A stretch of DNA of 64,000 nucleotides from Pokkaliibacter sp. MBI-7 (GTDB taxonomy: Bacteria; Pseudomonadota; Gammaproteobacteria; Pseudomonadales; Balneatricaceae), in NCBI RefSeq assembly GCF_029846635.1, contig NZ_JARVTG010000001.1:3404501-3468500 (forward strand), read 5' to 3'. The position numbers were made by a program, and so were the translations under genes. Shown here piece by piece: positions 31,924 through 40,186 of this stretch (positions are counted from its first letter, which is position 1; each line of letters opens with the position of its first letter). A model generated the notes under the pieces. It saw only the letters and a program-made list of their open reading frames with translations. It made no database searches and was not told the DNA's origin.

Positions 31924-33273
31924 TTAACGTTTACCCATGCGACGGATGGCATCGGGGGTGAAGTCGTTATGACGGAACTTCTCACCAAAGCTGAAACCGT
32001 TGCCTTCCTCGTTGGTCAGACTGCCGATCAGATAACGGCCTGACTGCAGGTCGTAAAGGGCTTCAGCGGTCAGCCAGGGTACCTGGGCATCGCGGTACTG
32101 GAACTCATAGGCCTCGGCCACGCGCCACAGCTGATCGCGACCATCGTAGTGATCTACCACGGCGGCCTGCCAGGTATCTTCATCAATGAAGAATTCACGT
32201 TTGGCATAGATATGCCGTTCGCTGGGCTTCAGTGTTGCTTCCACTACCCAGACGCGGTGCAGCTCGTAGCGGGGCAGGTCGGTATTCAGGTGACCGGGTT
32301 TGACGATGTCATCGTACTTCAGGCTGCGGCTGGCGAGCTTGAAGCTGTTGTAGGGGATGTACATCTCTTTCTTGCCGATCAGTTTCCAGTCATAGCGATC
32401 CGGCGCGCCGTTGTACATGTCGAGGTTATCGGAAGTACGCTGACCGTCGGTCGCGGTTCCGGGCGCGTCATAGGCCACCTGCGGGGCACGGCGCACACGG
32501 CGTTGACCGGCGTTGTAGACCCAGGCCTGACGGGGCTGGTCTACCTGGTTCAGTGTTTCGTACACCAGCAGGACGTTACCCACCAGACGGGCAGGGCTCA
32601 GCACTTCCTGTGTGAAGTAACTGAGGATGTTCTTGTCGCCATCCTGTACGCCATCTTCCATATAGGCAGGCCAGGCAAACTTTTCTTCCAGTTTGACCGG
32701 GCTGTAGTCGCCATTGGCCTGTACCGCAGCCTGCATCACGGTGCGCTGCAGAGTGCCGCCACGATAGCGGGTAATGTGGTTCCAGATAACTTCCAGACCG
32801 TTCTGCGGAATGGGGAAGGGCACCGCTTCTTTAAAAGTAGTGACGCCGTTACCACCCGCAGTCAGCTGAACCGATGTGGCGTTAGCTTTGGCGGCATCAT
32901 AGATGCGCTGAGGCAGTGCCGCGCTGCGGTGGCTGGGGTAGATGTTCATCTTGTAGTCAGGGTACTTCTTGAACATGGCCACCTGACCGGGGGACAGCTT
33001 GTCCTTGTACTGGTCAACATTGGCGGCGGTAATGGTCAGCAGAATCTTGTCACTGGCATAGGGGTCAGCAAAGCGATCGCCGCTGCTGGCGGCCAGTCCG
33101 CCTTCCCATTTGGGGATGCTGCCATCAGCATTGCCTGCCATTTCGGCACCGATGGGGGTCAGGGAGGTTCCCAGTTTGGCCGCCTGATCAGCCGATACGG
33201 CAGCCTGAGTCTGGCAGCTGATGGCCAGCGCCAGCAGGCTACCGAGCAAAAGGGGCTTTTTATACTTATTCAT
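31924..33273 (-). CDS. DUF1329 periplasmic (LolA/LolB-like) protein
   Basis: A 449-residue secreted protein. The signal peptide is LLLGSLLALAISCQTQA-AV. The mature protein has family hallmarks: AAKLGTSLTPIGAEMAGNADG and SIPKWEGGL near the N-terminus, YRGGTLQR, RRVRRAPQVAYD and the late KPSERHIYAKREFFIDEDTW segment. DUF1329 proteins have a LolA-like fold and are encoded with DUF1302 proteins. Pseudomonas relatives occur near RND/MMPL transporters and hydrophobic-compound metabolism, but no reaction is proven. It lies 87 bp downstream of the DUF1302 gene on the same strand, and a terminator follows. Confidence 0.9.
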   Translation of the reverse strand: MNKYKKPLLLGSLLALAISCQTQAAVSADQAAKLGTSLTPIGAEMAGNADGSIPKWEGGLAASSGDRFADPYASDKILLTITAANVDQYKDKLSPGQVAMFKKYPDYKMNIYPSHRSAALPQRIYDAAKANATSVQLTAGGNGVTTFKEAVPFPIPQNGLEVIWNHITRYRGGTLQRTVMQAAVQANGDYSPVKLEEKFAWPAYMEDGVQDGDKNILSYFTQEVLSPARLVGNVLLVYETLNQVDQPRQAWVYNAGQRRVRRAPQVAYDAPGTATDGQRTSDNLDMYNGAPDRYDWKLIGKKEMYIPYNSFKLASRSLKYDDIVKPGHLNTDLPRYELHRVWVVEATLKPSERHIYAKREFFIDEDTWQAAVVDHYDGRDQLWRVAEAYEFQYRDAQVPWLTAEALYDLQSGRYLIGSLTNEEGNGFSFGEKFRHNDFTPDAIRRMGKR

Positions 33274-33360
33274 TTTGGTGTCCTGTTACCTGCGTGGGCA
33301 GAGAGGCCATGGTAGCAGCATGGCCGTCTTTACATGTGGACTTTACGTTGGACGTCCGGA

Positions 33361-35337
33361 TCAGAACGACATGCCAAAGCTCATCGAGGCGTAGTCACGA
33401 TCCTTCAGGGTGTTGTAGTCACCACCGTAGAAGCGGTTCCATGACAGGGTGCCGTAGTACTTGTTCAGGTAGTCAGCACTGAGGGCCAGACCCAGTGATT
33501 TGGCGCCTTCGTTGAAGGTGCCACCGGGCTGTGGCGAAACACCGTCGACGTCATGTTTGAATGACAGCGAGGGGGTCAGGTTGATACCGGCAACGGCATC
33601 GGGGTAAGACAGTGAAGCACGCATGGCGTAGCCCCAGGAGTTGGGGGTTACGAAGCCTTCGTTGTCACCGGGCGTGTAGCCGTAGGCGCTGCTGCGGCCA
33701 TACTTGATGGCGGAAGCGCTGTCATCCAGACCGTGGACGTGGATAAAGCCCACTTCACCCACCAGTGCCAGCTGATCGGCGCCGAGCACGCGATCAATGG
33801 TCTTGATGGCGGTCAGCTGTACCTGTGACACGTCAAACAGATCGTAGCCACGAATCACATCACCGTAATCAGCCGAGCTGACACGCTTGTCGATACCGGC
33901 GTTGATGCCTGCACCGCCCAGTGTGGCGATGGAGGCCAGCAGCGCGCTGCCGTTGATCTGCATCGGTACGTCATGCTTGTAGCTGTACTCACCGGACAGG
34001 GCGACTTCACCCACGGTGGTGTTGAAGCTCAGACCCAGGGTCTGGATATTCTCCGGGTAGGAGGTGAAGTAGGTGCTGTCCGCTGCGGCATCCAGCGTGT
34101 GCAGGGTAGCCACTGACAGCAGGCTGCTGTAAGTGCTGAACAGCGGGCTGGAAGGATTGCTGGCACCGGCTGAGGCCAGGGCAGAAATGGTGGCCTGCAG
34201 CTGCGCCTGAGAGGAGATCCCCCCGGTGGCCGCCTGCAGTACCGCGCTCAGGTTCGTGGTGCTGGGGTCGGTTTCGGTTTTTACCGCACTGACGACCGGC
34301 AGACGGCTGTGCAGGTTGGTGAAGTACACCCCAAATTCGGTGCTGTTCATCTGCTCCGCCAGATAGCGGAAGGCGACACCGAACTGACCGTCATCACTGG
34401 CTTCGCGCACGCCGTCATGGTCACGCTGAACCACGAACTGACCTGAGCTGAAGTAGGCAGAATCGTCTGCCAGCAGGGTGCTGTAGCCGGGCAGGGCAGA
34501 CAGCGCCGAGTTGCTGCTGTAGACACGGATACCGTTACAGCCTGCGGCGGCATAGTCGTTGTCGGAGAACATGGTGCCGCAGCCATCGGCCACGGTGTGT
34601 TCAAACTCCAGCTGATAGAAGGCTTCCATGCTGAGGTTGTCGGTCACGCCGAGGTTACCGTACAGCATGTTGACCGGCAGCAGGCCTTCCTTCACTTCCG
34701 CACCGGGGCGGCGGAAGGTGTTGGCATCAACCGGGTTGATGGTGTTGACGCCACCTTGCAGGAAGGTGCTCTCACCCCAGCTCACCACCTGACGACCGAG
34801 ACGGACGTCCAGCGGATGGGTGCCCAGATCGAAGTTACCGTAGACGAAGGCATCCAGCAGTGCCGCGCCAGCGAACTTGGAGTAGTTGTCGAAACCGTCA
34901 TCGCTCAGAGGGGTGTTGGCGGTATAGCCGTTGCCAATGTTGCCATGGCTGCGGTTGCCGTCTTCCAGCTCCATGTCGTACCAGTACTTACCACGAACGA
35001 AGGCGCCGAGGTTCTGATAGCGCAGGTCCAGATCGTGGACGCCCTTGAGGATCTTGGAGAAGGTTTCTCCCTTGTGGAAGTTCAGGTTGCCATCATCATC
35101 GTTACCTGCACCCGGGCCGGTACCGCCGTTGGCTTTGGAGATCAGATAGGGGTCAGCATCTTCCAGACGCCAGCTGGCGCCGACGGAGATGTTGGAGTCC
35201 AGTCTGCCCTGAATTTCACCAATATTGAATTCGAAGGAATGAGCCTGGCTGGCAGCCAGCAGCCCGATAAGTCCAGAAATCGCAGCCGAAAGAGGACGGC
35301 GTGTGAAGCGCTGGACCCTTTTTATTTTTGTAGTCAT
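33361..35337 (-). CDS. DUF1302 outer-membrane beta-barrel-like protein
   Basis: A 658-residue protein. The signal peptide is SAAISGLIGLLAASQAHS-FE. The mature start FEFNIGEIQGRLDSNISVGASWR is typical of DUF1302. It continues with repeated amphipathic beta segments, the conserved RLGRQVVSWGESTF motif, GVNTINPVDANTFRRPG, and a C-terminal phenylalanine (SMSFGMSF) as expected for an outer-membrane barrel recognised by the BAM machinery. A divergent AraC-type regulator lies across a 392-bp spacer, and DUF1329 follows downstream. The pair may move or handle a hydrophobic compound at the outer membrane (inference). Confidence 0.9.
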   Translation of the reverse strand: MTTKIKRVQRFTRRPLSAAISGLIGLLAASQAHSFEFNIGEIQGRLDSNISVGASWRLEDADPYLISKANGGTGPGAGNDDDGNLNFHKGETFSKILKGVHDLDLRYQNLGAFVRGKYWYDMELEDGNRSHGNIGNGYTANTPLSDDGFDNYSKFAGAALLDAFVYGNFDLGTHPLDVRLGRQVVSWGESTFLQGGVNTINPVDANTFRRPGAEVKEGLLPVNMLYGNLGVTDNLSMEAFYQLEFEHTVADGCGTMFSDNDYAAAGCNGIRVYSSNSALSALPGYSTLLADDSAYFSSGQFVVQRDHDGVREASDDGQFGVAFRYLAEQMNSTEFGVYFTNLHSRLPVVSAVKTETDPSTTNLSAVLQAATGGISSQAQLQATISALASAGASNPSSPLFSTYSSLLSVATLHTLDAAADSTYFTSYPENIQTLGLSFNTTVGEVALSGEYSYKHDVPMQINGSALLASIATLGGAGINAGIDKRVSSADYGDVIRGYDLFDVSQVQLTAIKTIDRVLGADQLALVGEVGFIHVHGLDDSASAIKYGRSSAYGYTPGDNEGFVTPNSWGYAMRASLSYPDAVAGINLTPSLSFKHDVDGVSPQPGGTFNEGAKSLGLALSADYLNKYYGTLSWNRFYGGDYNTLKDRDYASMSFGMSF

Positions 35338-35729
35338 GTGGCGTCACCTGCTTGGGATGTCGAATTGTCCGTGGAAGGGCATTCGCAATGTAATGAAACA
35401 GATTCAGTTTCATGCTGACGAAGTGTTGACTAGCTCCCCTGACCCTGCAATGACAATTTTGGCCAAAAACGCTAACAAAAAAATGCGGTGAGTATTTGGC
35501 GGAAAATGTCAGTCGTTCCACCGTGCCAGCAAGCACGCGGGCTGCAGCGGTGGTGGTGAATGTAAACGAATATTCAGGTCGCCCGCTGGCAGGTTGCCCC
35601 TTTGCTGACAATAGTGTTGTCTGTGTAAAGTAGCGGGAAAACAACAACCAGTCCCGGTTGTGATATCTGCGCTGCGCTGCATCAAAATCAGGCAAGTTGG
35701 CAGATTCCGGGAGCAACGGAGATTGATCA
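35338..35729. other. Divergent regulatory region between DUF1302 and AraC genes
   Basis: No gene is seen. Two palindromes stand out. One is ATGAAAC-agattca-GTTTCAT (35393-35413), about 56-76 bp before the DUF1302 start. The other is a perfect 12-bp palindrome TTTTGGCCAAAA (35457-35468) in an AT-rich stretch. Either could be a binding site for the neighbouring regulator. No promoter hexamers are clear enough to name. Confidence 0.45.
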
Positions 35730-36821
35730 ATGACGCTGATGCGTGAGTCTGCTGCCAACGACCGCAGTATCACCATTCCTGCCGGTTTTGTCGGTTATCT
35801 GCTGCGTCAGGTGGACAAGCAGGGCTACGATGTGGAGTCGCTTCTGGCGTCAGTCGACATCAGCCGGGAAGAACTCGACAGCGGCAATGAAATATCTGCC
35901 CGCAAGTTCGGCCAGCTCTATCAGCGGGTGATCTGGGTCCTGCAGGACGAATCCTTCGGCATGCTCAGTGGCGGCAAGGTGCCCAATGGCACGTTCCGCA
36001 TGATGTGCTATGCCATCATCCACTGCAAAAATCTGGAAAAGGCCATCCGCCGCTGCAGTGACTTCTACGAAGTCTGCCGCGGCTCCATCATCAAACCGGT
36101 GCTGCTGCGTCGGGGCCGCTATGCCAAGTTCAGCTTTCAGCCACTGGCCTCACTGCCGGAAAACGCCCTGGGTGAACTGGTACAGGAAGAATCACCCCTG
36201 GTGATTCGCACTTCACTGTCGGTGTGGCATCACTTCCTCAGCTGGCTGGTCGGGCGGCGGGTGGAGCTGAAGGCGGTGTATTTCAGCTTCCCGGAACCGG
36301 CCGATGTGGATCACTATCGCCAGCTGTTTCAGGCTGAAGTGAAGTTCAGCCAGCACGATAACGTGATGGTCTTTTCTTCGACTTATCTGGATCTGCCGCT
36401 GGTGCAAACCGAAGAAACCCTGCGTGGCTTTCTCAAGACCGCACCGTTCCAGCTGCATGTGATGGTGGATGATGAAAAGAGCCTGAAGTCGCAGATCATC
36501 GCTATTCTGGGCAAGGATTTCAGCCGGGAATTGCCCAGTGCCGAAGAGGTGGCAGTCAAGCTGAATATGTCGATTTCAACCCTGCGCCGACGGCTGATGG
36601 AGGAAAATACCTCTTACCAGAAAATCAAGGATGACTGTCGTAAGGAGGCGGCGATCAACTACATGAACTCACCGCATCTGAGTATCAACGATATCGCCCT
36701 GCTGATGGGCTTTGATGAGCCCAGCGCCTTCTTCCGCTCCTTCAAGAAGTGGACCGGAATGACGCCGGGCGAGTACCGTCAGCGCGTGCGCTGGCAGGAA
36801 TTCGACAAGCCAGCGCTCTGA
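35730..36821 (+). CDS. AraC-family transcriptional regulator (Arabinose_bd-type N-terminus)
   Basis: A 363-residue protein. Residues 15-210 form the long N-terminal domain found in OruR/ArgR/GbdR-like regulators (IPAGFVGYLLRQVDKQGYD, GTFRMMCYAIIHCKNLEKAI). Residues about 260-350 form the AraC DNA-binding domain with two helix-turn-helix units (SAEEVAVKLNMSISTLRRRL and SINDIALLMGFDEPSAFFRS) and the closing FKKWTGMTPGEYR. GGAG lies 9 bp upstream of the ATG. It is divergent from the DUF1302-DUF1329 pair, which it probably controls. The inducer is unknown. Confidence 0.92.
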   Translation: MTLMRESAANDRSITIPAGFVGYLLRQVDKQGYDVESLLASVDISREELDSGNEISARKFGQLYQRVIWVLQDESFGMLSGGKVPNGTFRMMCYAIIHCKNLEKAIRRCSDFYEVCRGSIIKPVLLRRGRYAKFSFQPLASLPENALGELVQEESPLVIRTSLSVWHHFLSWLVGRRVELKAVYFSFPEPADVDHYRQLFQAEVKFSQHDNVMVFSSTYLDLPLVQTEETLRGFLKTAPFQLHVMVDDEKSLKSQIIAILGKDFSRELPSAEEVAVKLNMSISTLRRRLMEENTSYQKIKDDCRKEAAINYMNSPHLSINDIALLMGFDEPSAFFRSFKKWTGMTPGEYRQRVRWQEFDKPAL

Positions 36822-36843
36822 GGGTGCGAGAGCGCGCTGAAGT

Positions 36844-37761
36844 TTACTGATACTGCTGACTGTTCTGTGGGGTCACCAGCTCGAACGGAATCCACTGGTA
36901 GGAGTCGAGCTTGTTGCCCCGCGCCATGCTGAGAGCCGCATTCAGCGCACCACGGCCCTGACCTTTGGCATCCTGGAACACGGTGACATCCAGCCCATCT
37001 TTAGCCATGGCTGACAGGCCATCGGGTGTGGCATCGATACCGCCGATCAGTACCTTGTGCGGGTCTTTGCCTGACTGCTGCAAGGCAAGGATGGCACCAA
37101 TGGCCATCTCGTCGTTATTGGCCGCCACAATGTCAATCGGCGTGCCGGTGGTAAGCCAGTTGGTCATCAGGTCCATGGCTTCGGTACGGTCGTAGTTGGC
37201 TACCTGCTTTTCCACCACTTTCATCTTCGGATACCTGGCGACGACGTCTTCCACGTCCTTGGTTCGGATCAGCGCCCCTTCGTCCGACAGATTACCGATC
37301 ATGATCGCCACATTGCCCTGATAGTTGGCCAGCCGTGCCAGCTCCTCCATCTGCATGGTGCCGGACTCCAGCTCGTTGGAGCCGACAAAGACCGTGCCCT
37401 GCTGCAGTTGTTTGTCACCGGGCTTGCGGTTGACGTACACCAGAGGCACACCGGCTTCCTGCGCCATTTTGGTCATCTTGGGGGTCGAGGCCGAATCCAC
37501 CGGATCAATGATCACTGCGTCCACGCCTTCAGCAACAAAGCTCTCCAGCTGATTGAGCTGGCGACCGACATCGCCCTGTGCATCTTCAAAATGCACGGTA
37601 ACGCCCTGTTTGGCCGCTTCATCGGCAATCGCAGTGCGAATCAGGGTAAGGAAGTTCTGATCGAAATAGGCCATGGAAACCGCAATGGTTTCCGCCATGG
37701 CTGTCAGCGGAGTAGCACAGACAGCCAGTGTCAGTGCAGAGGCAATGGCGAGTTTTTTCAT
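36844..37761 (-). CDS. Periplasmic sugar-binding protein (ribose/rhizopine-type), orphan
   Basis: A 305-residue type I periplasmic binding protein. The signal peptide is KLAIASALTLAVCATPLTAMA-ET. The fold markers are MAYFDQNFLTLIRTAIADEA, VDAVIIDPVDSAST, PLVYVNRKPGD, GNVAIMIGNLSDEGALIRTKD, DIVAANNDEMAIGAILAL and IGGIDATPDGLSAM. These match the ribose/rhizopine (RbsB-like) cluster. No ATPase or permease gene is near, so it may serve a distant transporter or a chemoreceptor. It is convergent with the AraC gene, 22 bp away. Confidence 0.88.
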   Translation of the reverse strand: MKKLAIASALTLAVCATPLTAMAETIAVSMAYFDQNFLTLIRTAIADEAAKQGVTVHFEDAQGDVGRQLNQLESFVAEGVDAVIIDPVDSASTPKMTKMAQEAGVPLVYVNRKPGDKQLQQGTVFVGSNELESGTMQMEELARLANYQGNVAIMIGNLSDEGALIRTKDVEDVVARYPKMKVVEKQVANYDRTEAMDLMTNWLTTGTPIDIVAANNDEMAIGAILALQQSGKDPHKVLIGGIDATPDGLSAMAKDGLDVTVFQDAKGQGRGALNAALSMARGNKLDSYQWIPFELVTPQNSQQYQ

Positions 37762-38105
37762 AGCAGGACCTTGTTATGTTTATGACTATCCAAAATGAAG
37801 CCTGAGCCCAAAGCTGCTGGGGTTCCGCCTGGGTACAAGCTCTCTGAGACTAGCACGGTCAGCGTGCCGGAAGGCGTAGCAATCACCTCAAAAACACCTT
37901 AGATTCTGCCCGTGGATAACCCTTTACAGGACGCGTAACGGCACTGGCCCGCGGCTGGCATGGCCATTTTTGTCAGTCATTTCGAGAGGAATTGTTATTG
38001 TTCGTGCAGGGGCCGCTGACTGATCCTGACAGGCATCAAAACGGCGCAGTCTGACGAGGAAGCCTTAAACGTCAGCAGGGCGTCAGGTATGACGAGAGAA
38101 CAATA
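37762..38105. other. Divergent spacer between sugar-binding protein and acyl-CoA dehydrogenase genes
   Basis: About 340 bp with no gene. GAGAG precedes the acyl-CoA dehydrogenase start. I see no strong terminator and no promoter pair I would name, although both flanking genes must be transcribed from here. Confidence 0.35.
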
Positions 38106-39887
38106 ATGAAAGACTATCGCTACCCTGAACAGGATATGCGTTTTGTGCTCGACGAACTGGTCGGCATTGAACGTCTGGCGGCCCTGCCGGGTCAGGAAGA
38201 ACTGTCGGCAGAGCTGGTATATGCCGTGCTGGAAGAGGCCGGGCGCTTCGCCAGCGAGGTGCTGGCACCGCTCAACAAGGCGGGCGACCGGCATGGTTCA
38301 ATCCTGACTGAGGGGAAGGTGACAACCGCACCGGGATTTCGTGACGCCTACCGCCAGTTTGCTGATGCTGGCTGGGTCGGCATGTCGGTGGACAGCGAGG
38401 CTGGCGGGCAGGGCTTGCCCAACGTGCTGGGGACCGCCGTCAGCGAAATCTGGCAGAGTGCCAATCTGGCATTCTCACTCAATCCGCTGCTCAGTCAGGG
38501 CGCTATCGAGGCCCTGCATCATCACGCCAGTGCCGAGCTGCAACAACGCTATCTGTTACCGCTGGTCAGTGGTCAGTGGACCGGCACCATGAACCTGACC
38601 GAACCGGATGCCGGTTCTGATCTGGCTGCCATCAAGGCGCGTGCGGTGCCGCAGGGTGACCATTATCTGATTACCGGGCAGAAGATCTTTATCACCTGGG
38701 GCGAGCATGACTGCACCGACAATATCGTCCATCTGGTACTGGCACGCATGCCTGATGCCCCTGCCGGGGTAAAGGGTATTTCGCTGTTTGTGGTGCCCAA
38801 GTTCCTGCCGGATGAGGCAGACAACTACAGTATTCGTAACGATCTGCAGGCCGTGGCGCTGGAGCACAAGCTCGGTATTCACGGCAGCCCGACCTGCGTC
38901 ATGAGCTATGGCGATAACGGCGGTGCGGTCGGTTATCTGGTTGGCCAGCCCCATCAGGGCATCATCTGCATGTTCACCATGATGAACCATGCCCGGCAGG
39001 GTGTAGGTCTGCAGGGGCTGGGCATTGCTGAGCGGGCCTATCAGCAGGCACTGGCCTATGCCGCTGAGCGTGTGCAGGGCGTCGGTGCGGATCGTAAAAC
39101 CCGTGTCAGCATCAATCAGCATGCTGATGTGCAACGCATGCTGCTGACCATGAAAGCCGCCACCGAAGCCATGCGGGCACTGGCACTGACCGCCTCGGCG
39201 GAAGTGGACTTTGGTCGCTCCGGGCCGCTGGCGGCCGAACATCAGGCGCGTACCAGTCTGCTGACGCCCATCGTCAAGGGCTGGATTACCGAGCTGGCGC
39301 AGGAAGTGACTTACCTCGGCGTGCAGGTACACGGCGGGATGGGCTTTATCGAAGAAACCGGCGCAGCCCAGCATTATCGCGATGCCCGTATCCTGACCAT
39401 CTATGAAGGCACCACGGGTATTCAGGCGCTGGATCTGGTGGGGCGTAAATGCCAGAGCGATGGCGGTCAGGCGTTGCGTGCTTTGCATCTGGAAATGCAG
39501 GAAGACGTGGCGGTGATCCGTGGCCGCTATCCCCGTCTCGCTGCTGAGGCAGACAGCTTTGCCGCTGCCTTGCAGGTGGCGCAGCAGGCCCGTGACTGGG
39601 TATTGAACAACAGTGCTGACAATGCCGCTGCGGTTCAGGCGGGCAGTGTGGCGTTCATGATGCTGCAGGGCTACGTCACCGGTGGCTGGCTGTTGCTGAA
39701 GTCGGCGGCCTGTGCGCTGGAAGCTGCCAGCGCTGAGCGTCTGGAGGCAGGTTTTGCTGAGCAGAAGGTGCAGACCGCCTGTTTCTTCAACCAGCAGTTG
39801 CTGCCGCGGGTATTTGGCCTGTGGCCTGGCATTGAGAAAGGTTATGCCTCGTTAGCGGCACTGGCTGCGACGCAGTTTCCTGCCTGA
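38106..39887 (+). CDS. Acyl-CoA dehydrogenase, DmdC/FadE-like large type
   Basis: A 593-residue flavoprotein. It has the acyl-CoA dehydrogenase N, middle (TMNLTEPDAGSDLAAIKARA) and C domains plus the extra C-terminal domain of the roughly 590-residue class. The catalytic base is Glu434 in IYEGTTGIQALDLVGRK, and VHGGMGFIEETG contributes to FAD/ETF contacts. This class includes 3-methylmercaptopropionyl-CoA dehydrogenase (DmdC) and medium/long-chain enzymes; the substrate cannot be fixed from sequence. Electrons would go to the EtfAB encoded at 5856-7548. It is a single-gene unit ending at the terminator at 40020. Confidence 0.92.
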   Translation: MKDYRYPEQDMRFVLDELVGIERLAALPGQEELSAELVYAVLEEAGRFASEVLAPLNKAGDRHGSILTEGKVTTAPGFRDAYRQFADAGWVGMSVDSEAGGQGLPNVLGTAVSEIWQSANLAFSLNPLLSQGAIEALHHHASAELQQRYLLPLVSGQWTGTMNLTEPDAGSDLAAIKARAVPQGDHYLITGQKIFITWGEHDCTDNIVHLVLARMPDAPAGVKGISLFVVPKFLPDEADNYSIRNDLQAVALEHKLGIHGSPTCVMSYGDNGGAVGYLVGQPHQGIICMFTMMNHARQGVGLQGLGIAERAYQQALAYAAERVQGVGADRKTRVSINQHADVQRMLLTMKAATEAMRALALTASAEVDFGRSGPLAAEHQARTSLLTPIVKGWITELAQEVTYLGVQVHGGMGFIEETGAAQHYRDARILTIYEGTTGIQALDLVGRKCQSDGGQALRALHLEMQEDVAVIRGRYPRLAAEADSFAAALQVAQQARDWVLNNSADNAAAVQAGSVAFMMLQGYVTGGWLLLKSAACALEAASAERLEAGFAEQKVQTACFFNQQLLPRVFGLWPGIEKGYASLAALAATQFPA

Positions 39888-39943
39888 TATCACTCGTTAT
39901 TGATTCGCTATGCTGAACAACCAAGGCGTAGCGAGCACCTGAT

Positions 39944-39972
39944 CCGGCTTTCGGGATTACCCCGGAAGCCGG
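39944..39972. repeat. Imperfect hairpin after the acyl-CoA dehydrogenase gene
   Basis: CCGGCTTTCGGG (39944-39955) can pair with CCCCGGAAGCCGG (39960-39972), with one mismatch and a 4-nt loop. No T-run follows, so it is not a terminator by itself. It may protect the mRNA 3' end ahead of the real terminator. Confidence 0.5.
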
Positions 39973-40019
39973 TAACGACTGTCCTGGTGACAGTCTCGCT
40001 CTGTGATCATTCCCGCATT

Positions 40020-40050
40020 CCGGGCCACCTCACCGGCCCGGCTTTTTCTT
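40020..40050 (+). terminator. Rho-independent terminator of the acyl-CoA dehydrogenase gene
   Basis: A perfect 7-bp stem CCGGGCC/GGCCCGG with an 8-nt loop is followed by CTTTTTCTT. It lies about 130 bp after the stop codon. Confidence 0.8.
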
Positions 40051-40186
40051 CTTGCCTTCCTGCTGTTCGATGTTATCTGTGACGGATGTTATCTGTGACG
40101 TTCGACGTTGCCTGTGGCAGACACTGCTGTTGAGACAGCCCTGATCAGCCGATAGCACACACTCACGTCCTGAGTACTTACTGGCC

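Noticed and set aside
32149..33315. 388-residue plus-strand open frame
   Set aside because: Antisense to the DUF1329 gene, which has signal peptide, family motifs and terminator.
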